Positions 1 to 5,343 of a stretch of 5,343 nucleotides of DNA are shown here, one piece after another. Below the pieces are notes generated by a model. The model worked only from the letters and a program-made list of their open reading frames with translations, ran no database searches and was not told where the DNA came from. The stretch lies in NCBI GenBank assembly GCA_003500765.1, contig DNQL01000149.1, positions 1 to 5,343 of the forward strand. The letters run 5' to 3'. The DNA is from Elusimicrobiota bacterium (GTDB lineage: Bacteria; Elusimicrobiota; Elusimicrobia; Elusimicrobiales; UBA9959). The position numbers were made by a program, and so were the translations under genes. Positions within the stretch are counted from its first letter, which is position 1. The number at the start of each line of letters is the position of its first letter.

Positions 1-447
1 CGAGCTGGTTATGTACTTCACGCCCGCGCCCAGGCCGAACCCCCTGATCCGCCCCGCCAGGTTAAACGATACCGCCTGGTCGGTGTTGGAAAAACTCCCC
101 GCTATCGCGCCCGACGCGTCGCGCGCGGTCATCTCGCCGGCGGCGAAGCGGCTGTAGCCCACGCCAGCGCGCAGGCCCTTGAGCGGGAAGGCGACGGCGG
201 CGAAGTCGTGCGAGGATTCCATAAGCCAGCGCGTATGGCTCAAGGCCGCCTCCACGCCAGCGCCGCCCAACAGGCCCGCCGGGTTATAGCCGATGGAACC
301 AGCCCCGTCGGACGCCGCGGTATAGGCCGAGCCCATACCCACCGCCCGGGCCGATACGTCGATATTAAGGAACTGCGCCCCGCTGGACGCGGCGTAGGCG
401 GCGCAGGCCGGGAAGAACAGCGAAACGGTCAGTATTATCTTTTTCAT
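1..447 (-). CDS. PorV/PorQ-like (UPF0164) outer-membrane protein, 3' partial
   Basis: An ATG at 447-445 opens a frame of 149 codons that is still open at the left edge. The first 19 residues form a signal peptide: MKK, a hydrophobic stretch, then an AYA cleavage site before ASSGAQFL. Residues 32-60 carry the family signature, SARAVGMGSAYTAASDG followed by YNPAGLLG, as in PorV/PorQ/UPF0164 and FadL-like barrels (established knowledge). The following sequence alternates short amphipathic strands with glycine-rich turns, as expected for an outer-membrane beta barrel. Family members are usually about 300-400 residues, so more than half is missing. In type IX secretion, PorV receives cargo C-terminal domains at the cell surface. 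Position directly after a protein with such a domain supports a partner role, but this specific pairing is inferred. A generic barrel paralogue with another role is the main alternative. Confidence 0.86.
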   Translation of the reverse strand, partial: MKKIILTVSLFFPACAAYAASSGAQFLNIDVSARAVGMGSAYTAASDGAGSIGYNPAGLLGGAGVEAALSHTRWLMESSHDFAAVAFPLKGLRAGVGYSRFAAGEMTARDASGAIAGSFSNTDQAVSFNLAGRIRGFGLGAGVKYITSS

Positions 448-452
448 GGCGC

Positions 453-459
453 TCACCTC
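453..459 (-). promoter_or_regulatory. Shine-Dalgarno site of the PorV-like gene, overlapping the upstream stop codon
   Basis: On the minus strand positions 459-453 read GAGGTGA, a strong Shine-Dalgarno sequence. Its last three bases are the TGA stop of the giant gene. Six bases separate GAGGTG from the ATG at 447. This spacing fixes the start of the PorV-like gene and implies that ribosomes finishing the upstream gene sit on the ribosome binding site of the next, a typical translational-coupling arrangement. There is no room for a terminator or a separate promoter in the five-base gap. Confidence 0.85.
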
Positions 460-3400
460 ACCACCGCGAATTTGCCGCGGGCTTTAAGTTTGGCGCCCGC
501 GCGTTCGGCCTCTACGGTGAAGTAATACACCCCGCTGGCTATATGCCCGTCCCACGCGTATTCATAGGCGTAGACCGGGCTTGTCATCTGCGGCGGGCCT
601 GTAAGCGTACGCTCATGGACCAGCGAGCCGGCCACGCTGTAGACCTTCAGTTCCACCCGGTCGGCCAGGCCGAACTCAAGATGGAAAACCGGCACAGCGC
701 CGCCCTTGGCCGGGTTGGGATAGACATATACCTCGCCCAGCCGGAACGCGGCCGACGGGGCCAGCGGCGCCATGAACGCGGGATTATAGCCGCCGCCGTC
801 GGGGATATAGAAGTCGAGCGGGTCGCCCTGGTACTGCCCGCGCGACACTATCACCGTATGAGTGCCCACGCCCAGCTCGGCGGGTACGGTGCCGTTTATC
901 CGCCCGTCGGTCCACAGGCTCAGTGAGCTGAGCAGCCCTCCTATCGTCACGCGCGCGATAGCGGCGTCATAGGGCCCGAAGCCCGAGCCGAAGACGCTGA
1001 ACGCTGCGCCCGGCTCCCCGCTGACCGGCGTCATGCTAGACACCGACGGCTCAACTATCGTCATGGTGGAGGCCGCCGACTGCGCGATGCCGCCGTTGAA
1101 GCTGCGCCGCACCAGCACGGGATATTCGCCTTCGCCCAGCGCCGGCAATTTGCCCTTTATCTGCGTATCGGTCCAGAGCGTGAGCTGCGCCGTGGCGCCG
1201 CCTATGAGCGCCTCCGACTTGCCGGCGACATAGTTGCCGAAGCTGTACCCCGTCAGCGTGAACGGCGCGAGCATAGCCGCCGGCTCCGGCGACACCGTCT
1301 CCAGCACAGGATCGGCCAGTTCGAAGCCCAGCGCCTGCGACCGCGACACGCCGCCGTTGAAGGCGCGCTCTACAACTACCTCGTGCATGCCTGGTTCTAT
1401 TATCCCCGGCGTCGTGCCCTTTATCTGGCTGTCCGTCCACAAGGTCAGCGGGCAGGTGGTGCCGCCGATCAGCACACGCGCGCTGTTGGCGACGTAATTA
1501 CCGAAGCCCGAGCCCGTCAGCGTGAAGGGGAGCCCTATCGGCCCCGACGAGGGCGTTACCGCCGCCAGGTCGGGCACCAGCAGCGTAAAGCCCAGCGGCT
1601 GCGAGGCCGCCAGCCCGCCGTTGAGCTGCCGTTCGACTACGACCTCATGTGCGCCGGGCTCTATTGTTCCCGGCACCGTGCCTTTGATCTGCGTGTCGGT
1701 CCACAGCGTCAGCGGGGCCGTGGTCCCGCCGATAAGCACGCGAGTCCACCCGGCCGAGTAATTCCCGAATCCTGTGCCGTATACCGTGAACGGCATACCG
1801 ATAGGCCCGGCGACCGGCGTCATGCTGGCCGCGTCCACCGCCAGGACTTCGAACGACATAGGCGGGCTCTGCATCACGCCGCCGTCGGCGGTACGGCGCT
1901 CCACCAGAACGGGGTACTGGCCCGCCGCCAGCCCGCCGGGGACAGTTCCTTTTATCTGGCCGTCGGCCCACAATGTCAGCGGGCAGGTAGTCCCGCCCAT
2001 AAGCACGGTCGTGTAATTGGCGAGATAGTTGCCGAACCCCGCACCATTTATGGTGAACGGCATTCCTATCGGTCCCGACGATGGCGCTATCCAGTCGGCT
2101 TCCATGCCGCGCAGGTCGAACGTGACGGTCGCCGACCGTGCCAGCCCGCCGTTGAGCGCGCGCTCGACGACGACTTCATGCTCGCCGATTGCGATGGTGC
2201 CGGGTACGGTGCCCTTGATCTGCGTATCGGTCCATAAGGTCAGCGGGCAGGTGGCTCCGCCGATGAGCACCCGCGTGTAGTTGGCTACGTAATTGCCGAA
2301 GCCCGACCCCGTCAGCGTGAACGGCAGGCCTATCGGCCCCGACGAGGGCGCGATATCTGCCAGGGCCGGCACGACGACGGTGAAGGAGGAGGTCTCGGCC
2401 AGCAGCTCGGTTCCGCGCATCACGACGACGGGATATTCCCCCGCCGCCAGCGCGCCGGGCACCGTGCCCTTGATAGTGGTGGTGCTCCAGAGCGTCAGCG
2501 GCGCCGCAGCGCCGCCTATCAGCACCACGGTAGTCCCCGCCGAGTAAGTACCGAACCCTTCGCCAGTTATCGTGAACGGCAGGCCTATCGGGCCGGAAGA
2601 AGGCGCGATGGAGGCCTGCTCTATGAGCCCGTCGTTCACCGATATGAAGACGGAACTCACCGGGGCCATATTGCCCACATTGTCCTCAGCCGTGTAATAG
2701 ACAACATGCTCGCCAGCGGGCAACGTGAAGGGCCCGGCGTAGGAAGGGTTCTCACACGTGCCGTTCGCGGCCGATGTGCTCGGGACTATGCCCGCGCAAA
2801 GCGAAGGCTCGACGTCCACGTAATAAAGGATTCCGGCGAGACCGGCCGCCGCGCCGCCCGAGACCGGGTCGCCGGCTTCCAGGGATATTTCATCGCCGGC
2901 GGCAAGCTGTACTGCTGCGCCGGGCGGCAGGCTTCCTTCCGGCGCGTACAGGGCCGTCCATGGCGGCGTGCCGTCGGAAAGGATGGAAGTGCTCTTAAGC
3001 GTTTCGTAATTGTCCAGGTGGTCGACACTGAAATAATGGATGACCCGCTCCCCTTCGGCCAGCGTGAAAGGTCCGTTGTAATAAGGATTGGCGCAGGTGC
3101 CCGGCGCTGCCAGCGGGTCACGGGGCGTGAGCAGGCAGGCCTGATCGGGAACGGCGTCCACCAGGTAATAGGTGGTCGCCACGCCGGCCACCTCTTGCGT
3201 CAGCGAACTGTCGACGGCCGTCAGCGACACCGCCGCCGAACTTGAGACATAGACCGCCCCATCGGGGCCGATATGGCGTCCGTCGGCGAAAGCCACCGCC
3301 GTGACCGGCGGCAGTTCGTCGTCGAGCGGGATGGCCAGGGCGAACGGCGAGGCGTGGGCGACTTCGCAGCTCACCCAGCCGTCCGCGCGCGCCGTGGTGA

Positions 3401-5343
3401 CGTCCCGCCACGAGCCGCCGCTGTAATGGTAGATCTTCGCCTTGGCGGTCTGCGCCGCCGTCAGGCCCTCAGGCAGGCGGAAGCTCACTCTCAGCCCGCC
3501 CTCGTAGCCCGCCGTTACGGAGATATCGGCCACCTCACCGCCCGTCGATAGCTTGTAGCCCGCCACGCGCGGGTCATAGGCCACGCGCGAAAGTGTTATA
3601 TTGCCCGGCGTGACGACTTCGGCCACTTCCACGCGGATGTTCTCGAACTCGACGAACATGTCGAAGCCCGCGTCTATGTACTGCGTCTCAAAACGATACC
3701 CGCCGATGCTGTCGTAGGTGAGCCGCGCGTTCAGGGCGCCGGCGCCGGCGGTCTCGTAGTCGCCGCACTGGTAGCGGCCGTAGGCAGCCAGGTCCGCGCT
3801 CACCGTTATGGAGGAATACCGGGGAACATAAGCCTCCGGGGTGTTGACCAGCACTTGCCCGCCGCTGAGGTGGTAAAGCGTTACATCGGTCTGCGGCGAG
3901 TATTCCAGGTCTATGGGGTATTCGTCGGTCCAGCTCTGGCCGGGGCCTTCGTATTCTTCTTTGGGCCGGGCCACGACTTTGACCAGGACCTCGTTATAGA
4001 CAGGCGCCTCCAGCATGGTACAGCCTTCCATGGCGCTGGTCGGGCCGAGGTTCTCGATATGCAGGCCGGTGGGTGAGGCAGGCAGGGCATAGTGGCCGCT
4101 TGAAAGACCGAAAGGGAAGGTCTCTTGGTGTTTGGTCACGATGAAGATGCGGCTGCTGCTATTGCCCGCCCGGTCATTGCCGTAGAAGAAATACTCGTTC
4201 CAGCCGACGGGGGCCGCGGCGCCGGCCAGGGACGGGAACAGTTTTTCAAGGCGCTCTTCGCCGGGCGGCCAGGCCGGGCCGGCATAGGATGTATCCACGG
4301 TCCCCTCGGGGTTATAGACGGCCAGCGGGCCGTCGCCTATCCCCGACACCGTGTCCACCATCACCGTGTAGGCGTCCAGCTCGAAGCCGCCGGACACGGC
4401 GCGCACGCCCACGCGCTCGATGTTGAGCTCCGGGGCGTGGCGGTCCACGTGGAAATAGGAATCAGTGAGATTGTCTATGTTGTCGGCGACGATGATGTGG
4501 TAGTTGGAGGCGTCCTGCGAAAGATACGGCGCCAGATCGGCGGTGGGCACGCCGGGCGGGAAGTCGATGGTCAGCACCGGCTCGACGGACCCGGCGGTCT
4601 CATGGGCGATGGCGAAGCTCTTCAGGCCGCTGTCGTAGTCGGCGATATGGAAGCCCGGCGTGGAGACGTGCGTGTACCACGGCACGGATTCCGGGGTATT
4701 GGTCCCTTTGAGCCACAGCTGCGACCCGTCCACCCACAAAGGCAGCGAGAGCGTGGGCGGTTCGCCGTCGTCGCCTATACGGAAAAGATGCGAAGCGTCC
4801 GGCCCGCCGGGATTGGACGTGGAGACTATCAACTTTTCCGGCTCAAAACCGTCCAGCCCGGCGGACAGAGCCACACCTTCGTTGCCGGCCAGATCGGCGC
4901 ACTCTATGACGCCGTTGAGCGAAGTAACCCCGCCCGGCGCGGTGAAATCGGCGGTGTATACGATATTTTCCTGGTCGCCGGTGACGGGAAGAGGCCCGAA
5001 ACCGGCCGCGGAGACCGTCAGCTCGCTCAGCGGCTCGCTGAACGAGAGGGTAAGGACGTACGGACTTCCCGGCAGCAGCGGCCTGTCCGCGGACTTGGAC
5101 AAGGTATATCCCGTGACAGGATCGCCCTCGGGGCGCCACTCGGCCGAGTAGAAAGCAATCCCCTCCCCGTCCCTGACTTCCACCGCCCGCGCATACGGCC
5201 GTATGCGGTCAATAGTGAAATCCACCGAAGTAGTCAGAGTGTCGGTGTCGGGGTAGACATTAAGACTATCCATGTTGACATTCAAGACGACTTCAAAGGG
5301 GCCTTCCGTGGCGTCAGGGCTGATTTCATAATCAACAATGAAA
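453..5343 (-). CDS. Giant modular surface/secreted protein: Ig-like domains, seven IPT/TIG repeats and C-terminal sorting-type domain (5' partial)
   Basis: The reading frame is open from the right window edge to a TGA at 455-453, giving at least 1,629 codons. The first start-like codon in frame (5285) is a TTG with 19 open codons before it, so the real start lies outside the window and no signal peptide is visible. Modules by residue (residue 1 = codon at 5285): three Ig-like segments about 24-384, an unassigned region 385-654, two Ig/OmpL47-like modules 655-886, seven IPT/TIG repeats 889-1494, a Pro/Ala-rich linker, and a sorting-type domain 1516-1610. No enzymatic motif is seen. Beta-sandwich stacks of this kind usually form stalks, adhesins or surface-layer components; that role is inferred. 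The C-terminal tail and the PorV-like neighbour five bases downstream suggest export across the outer membrane by a type IX-like route. Gene and overall architecture are certain; biological function is unknown. Confidence 0.95.
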   Translation of the reverse strand, partial: FIVDYEISPDATEGPFEVVLNVNMDSLNVYPDTDTLTTSVDFTIDRIRPYARAVEVRDGEGIAFYSAEWRPEGDPVTGYTLSKSADRPLLPGSPYVLTLSFSEPLSELTVSAAGFGPLPVTGDQENIVYTADFTAPGGVTSLNGVIECADLAGNEGVALSAGLDGFEPEKLIVSTSNPGGPDASHLFRIGDDGEPPTLSLPLWVDGSQLWLKGTNTPESVPWYTHVSTPGFHIADYDSGLKSFAIAHETAGSVEPVLTIDFPPGVPTADLAPYLSQDASNYHIIVADNIDNLTDSYFHVDRHAPELNIERVGVRAVSGGFELDAYTVMVDTVSGIGDGPLAVYNPEGTVDTSYAGPAWPPGEERLEKLFPSLAGAAAPVGWNEYFFYGNDRAGNSSSRIFIVTKHQETFPFGLSSGHYALPASPTGLHIENLGPTSAMEGCTMLEAPVYNEVLVKVVARPKEEYEGPGQSWTDEYPIDLEYSPQTDVTLYHLSGGQVLVNTPEAYVPRYSSITVSADLAAYGRYQCGDYETAGAGALNARLTYDSIGGYRFETQYIDAGFDMFVEFENIRVEVAEVVTPGNITLSRVAYDPRVAGYKLSTGGEVADISVTAGYEGGLRVSFRLPEGLTAAQTAKAKIYHYSGGSWRDVTTARADGWVSCEVAHASPFALAIPLDDELPPVTAVAFADGRHIGPDGAVYVSSSAAVSLTAVDSSLTQEVAGVATTYYLVDAVPDQACLLTPRDPLAAPGTCANPYYNGPFTLAEGERVIHYFSVDHLDNYETLKSTSILSDGTPPWTALYAPEGSLPPGAAVQLAAGDEISLEAGDPVSGGAAAGLAGILYYVDVEPSLCAGIVPSTSAANGTCENPSYAGPFTLPAGEHVVYYTAEDNVGNMAPVSSVFISVNDGLIEQASIAPSSGPIGLPFTITGEGFGTYSAGTTVVLIGGAAAPLTLWSTTTIKGTVPGALAAGEYPVVVMRGTELLAETSSFTVVVPALADIAPSSGPIGLPFTLTGSGFGNYVANYTRVLIGGATCPLTLWTDTQIKGTVPGTIAIGEHEVVVERALNGGLARSATVTFDLRGMEADWIAPSSGPIGMPFTINGAGFGNYLANYTTVLMGGTTCPLTLWADGQIKGTVPGGLAAGQYPVLVERRTADGGVMQSPPMSFEVLAVDAASMTPVAGPIGMPFTVYGTGFGNYSAGWTRVLIGGTTAPLTLWTDTQIKGTVPGTIEPGAHEVVVERQLNGGLAASQPLGFTLLVPDLAAVTPSSGPIGLPFTLTGSGFGNYVANSARVLIGGTTCPLTLWTDSQIKGTTPGIIEPGMHEVVVERAFNGGVSRSQALGFELADPVLETVSPEPAAMLAPFTLTGYSFGNYVAGKSEALIGGATAQLTLWTDTQIKGKLPALGEGEYPVLVRRSFNGGIAQSAASTMTIVEPSVSSMTPVSGEPGAAFSVFGSGFGPYDAAIARVTIGGLLSSLSLWTDGRINGTVPAELGVGTHTVIVSRGQYQGDPLDFYIPDGGGYNPAFMAPLAPSAAFRLGEVYVYPNPAKGGAVPVFHLEFGLADRVELKVYSVAGSLVHERTLTGPPQMTSPVYAYEYAWDGHIASGVYYFTVEAERAGAKLKARGKFAVVR
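456..740 (-). other. C-terminal sorting-type domain (type IX / FlgD-like Ig fold) of the giant protein
   Basis: Residues 1516-1610 begin LGEVYVYPNPAKGG, continue with VELKVYSVAGSLVHE, then YAWDGHIASGVYYFTVEAE, and end GKFAVVR at the stop. This order (YPNP, a 'v.l.vys..G..v' strand, 'W.G....SGvYyf.v', then K-rich 'gKfavvr') is the pattern of Por-type secretion tails and the related FlgD-like Ig domain. In type IX systems this domain directs outer-membrane passage and is often removed by the PorU sortase. The length of about 95 residues is normal for these tails. The sequence alone does not separate a true type IX signal from a FlgD-like domain kept for structural reasons; the adjacent PorV-like gene favours the former. 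Confidence 0.8.
804..2621 (-). repeat. Array of seven tandem IPT/TIG domain repeats within the giant CDS
   Basis: Approximate units in protein order: R1 2621-2367, R2 2366-2103, R3 2102-1836, R4 1835-1572, R5 1571-1308, R6 1307-1047, R7 1046-804. Successive repeat-start prolines lie at 2603, 2348, 2084, 1817, 1553, 1289 and 1028, giving periods of 85, 88, 89, 88, 88 and 87 residues. The consensus is PSSGPIGLPFT, GSGFGNY, VLIGG, PLTLWTDTQIKGTVPG, then G.HEVVVER. This matches the IPT/TIG immunoglobulin-like fold (start 'P.sGp.G', 'GsgFg', 'V.igg', 'vP', 'G...V.V'). R2-R5 are strongly conserved. R6 has lost the SSGPIG turn (PEPAAMLAPFT) and R7 is the most divergent. Such arrays act as rigid spacers or binding stalks in surface proteins; the specific role here is not known. 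Confidence 0.93.
2628..3323 (-). repeat. Two tandem Ig/OmpL47-like modules with a conserved C-x13-C loop
   Basis: Module A covers residues 655-769 (3323-2979) and module B 770-886 (2978-2628). Both begin with PP(V/W)TA, continue through a G-rich stretch to (V/I)SL.A.D, then a Y(Y/-).VD strand, a Cys loop, GTC.NP.Y.GPFTL, a (A/P)(E/-)GE..(I/V).Y(F/Y) strand, and end with D.(L/V)(D/G)N. This is the layout of bacterial Ig-like repeats of the OmpL47 type, in which 'Y..pf.l..G.h.i.y.a.D..GN' is typical. The two copies clearly arose by duplication, although they have diverged more than the IPT repeats. They sit just before the IPT array and probably extend the same stalk. Family naming is from pattern recognition only. 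Confidence 0.7.
3324..4133 (-). other. Unassigned region of about 270 residues in the giant protein
   Basis: Residues 385-654 show no tandem repeat and match no family I can name with confidence. The composition (many alternating hydrophobic and polar residues, Gly and Tyr, few charged helices) suggests beta-sandwich folding. The first part includes LYHLSGGQVLVNTPEAYVPR; the last part includes SFRLPEGL, then KIYHYSGGSWRDVTT and SPFALAIP. That ending resembles the final strands of beta-sandwich modules in many large surface proteins ('i..y.gg.W..v.t...g.v...v.h.S.fal'). Three cysteines (residues 422, 507, 640) lie here. It could be the functional head of the protein, since modules on either side are stalk-like, but that is inference. 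Confidence 0.5.
4134..5216 (-). other. Three consecutive Ig-like beta-sandwich segments (N-terminal visible part)
   Basis: Boundaries are approximate: residues 24-170 (5216-4776), 171-279 (4775-4449) and 280-384 (4448-4134). Each opens with an acidic-plus-proline start (TIDRIRPYARAVEV, GDDGEPPTLSL, VDRHAPELNIERV) and closes with an A/N-D-x-x-(G/D)-N turn (CADLAGNEG, VADNIDNLTD, GNDRAGNSSS) followed by a final strand. The A-D-x-x-G-N turn is a common end signature of bacterial Ig-like domains in adhesins. The segments are only weakly similar to one another, so this is an old series and not a recent tandem array. The 19 residues visible upstream (5342-5286, including SPDATEGPFEVV) look like the end of yet another similar segment, so the protein continues in the same style beyond the window. 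Confidence 0.6.

Noticed and set aside
388..447. Lipoprotein signal in the PorV-like protein (Cys15)
   Set aside because: The residues before Cys15 are F-F-P-A, which is not a good lipobox. A standard AYA cleavage site follows at residue 19, so an ordinary signal peptide is more likely.
208..926. Plus-strand open frames at 208-525 and 543-926 that cross or flank the gene junction
   Set aside because: Both oppose well-supported minus-strand coding sequence. Their Arg/Ala/Gly-rich products are typical of antisense reading of GC-rich genes.
1234..2547. Series of plus-strand open frames with similar starts and spacing across the repeat region
   Set aside because: They are exact antisense shadows of the IPT repeats. 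The similar starts come from the repeated minus-strand sequence and the lack of stops comes from GC-rich codons. Their translations have no domain features or ribosome binding sites that I could see.
804..2621. CRISPR-like or mobile-element repeat array
   Set aside because: The period is about 261-267 bases, in frame, with protein-level conservation stronger than DNA-level conservation, as expected for tandem protein domains and not for CRISPR or a transposon.
5283..5285. TTG at 5285 as the true start of the giant protein
   Set aside because: The frame is open upstream to the window edge, no Shine-Dalgarno is visible just before it, and the first residues are mid-domain sequence with no signal peptide.

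Overview
The window holds two genes, both on the minus strand and both cut by a window edge. No insertion sequence, RNA gene, CRISPR array or plus-strand gene was found. Base composition is GC-rich (about 60% or more by eye). The gene pair is a giant modular secreted protein with a C-terminal 'PNP...G.Y.F.V...K' sorting-type tail, followed directly by a PorV/PorQ-like (UPF0164) outer-membrane protein. This fits a diderm bacterium using type IX-type secretion or a related system. The repeat style (IPT/TIG plus Ig-like modules on a GC-rich genome) suggests Elusimicrobiota or an FCB-type lineage. That taxonomic guess is inference only.

Layout, read 5'->3' on the minus strand (right to left in window coordinates). 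Positions 5343-453 encode at least 1,629 residues of the giant protein; its true start and any signal peptide lie beyond the right edge. Its modules in order are: about three Ig-like beta-sandwich segments (about 5216-4134), a region of about 270 residues that I cannot assign (4133-3324), two tandem Ig/OmpL47-like modules each with a C-x13-C loop (3323-2628), seven tandem IPT/TIG repeats of 85-89 residues (2621-804), a short Pro/Ala-rich linker, and a C-terminal sorting-type/FlgD-like domain (740-456). Residue numbers in this annotation count the codon at 5285-5283 as residue 1; 19 further in-frame residues are visible upstream of it.

Five bases after the stop codon, the PorV-like gene starts at 447 and runs off the left edge. 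Its Shine-Dalgarno sequence lies within the end of the upstream gene and overlaps that gene's stop, so the two genes are almost certainly co-transcribed and probably translationally coupled. In known type IX systems PorV binds the C-terminal domains of exported cargo at the outer membrane. The simplest reading here is therefore a large surface or released protein encoded with its own PorV-like partner. The most notable details are the internal evolution of the IPT array, where the closest pair of repeats is not adjacent, and the repeated two-cysteine loop.
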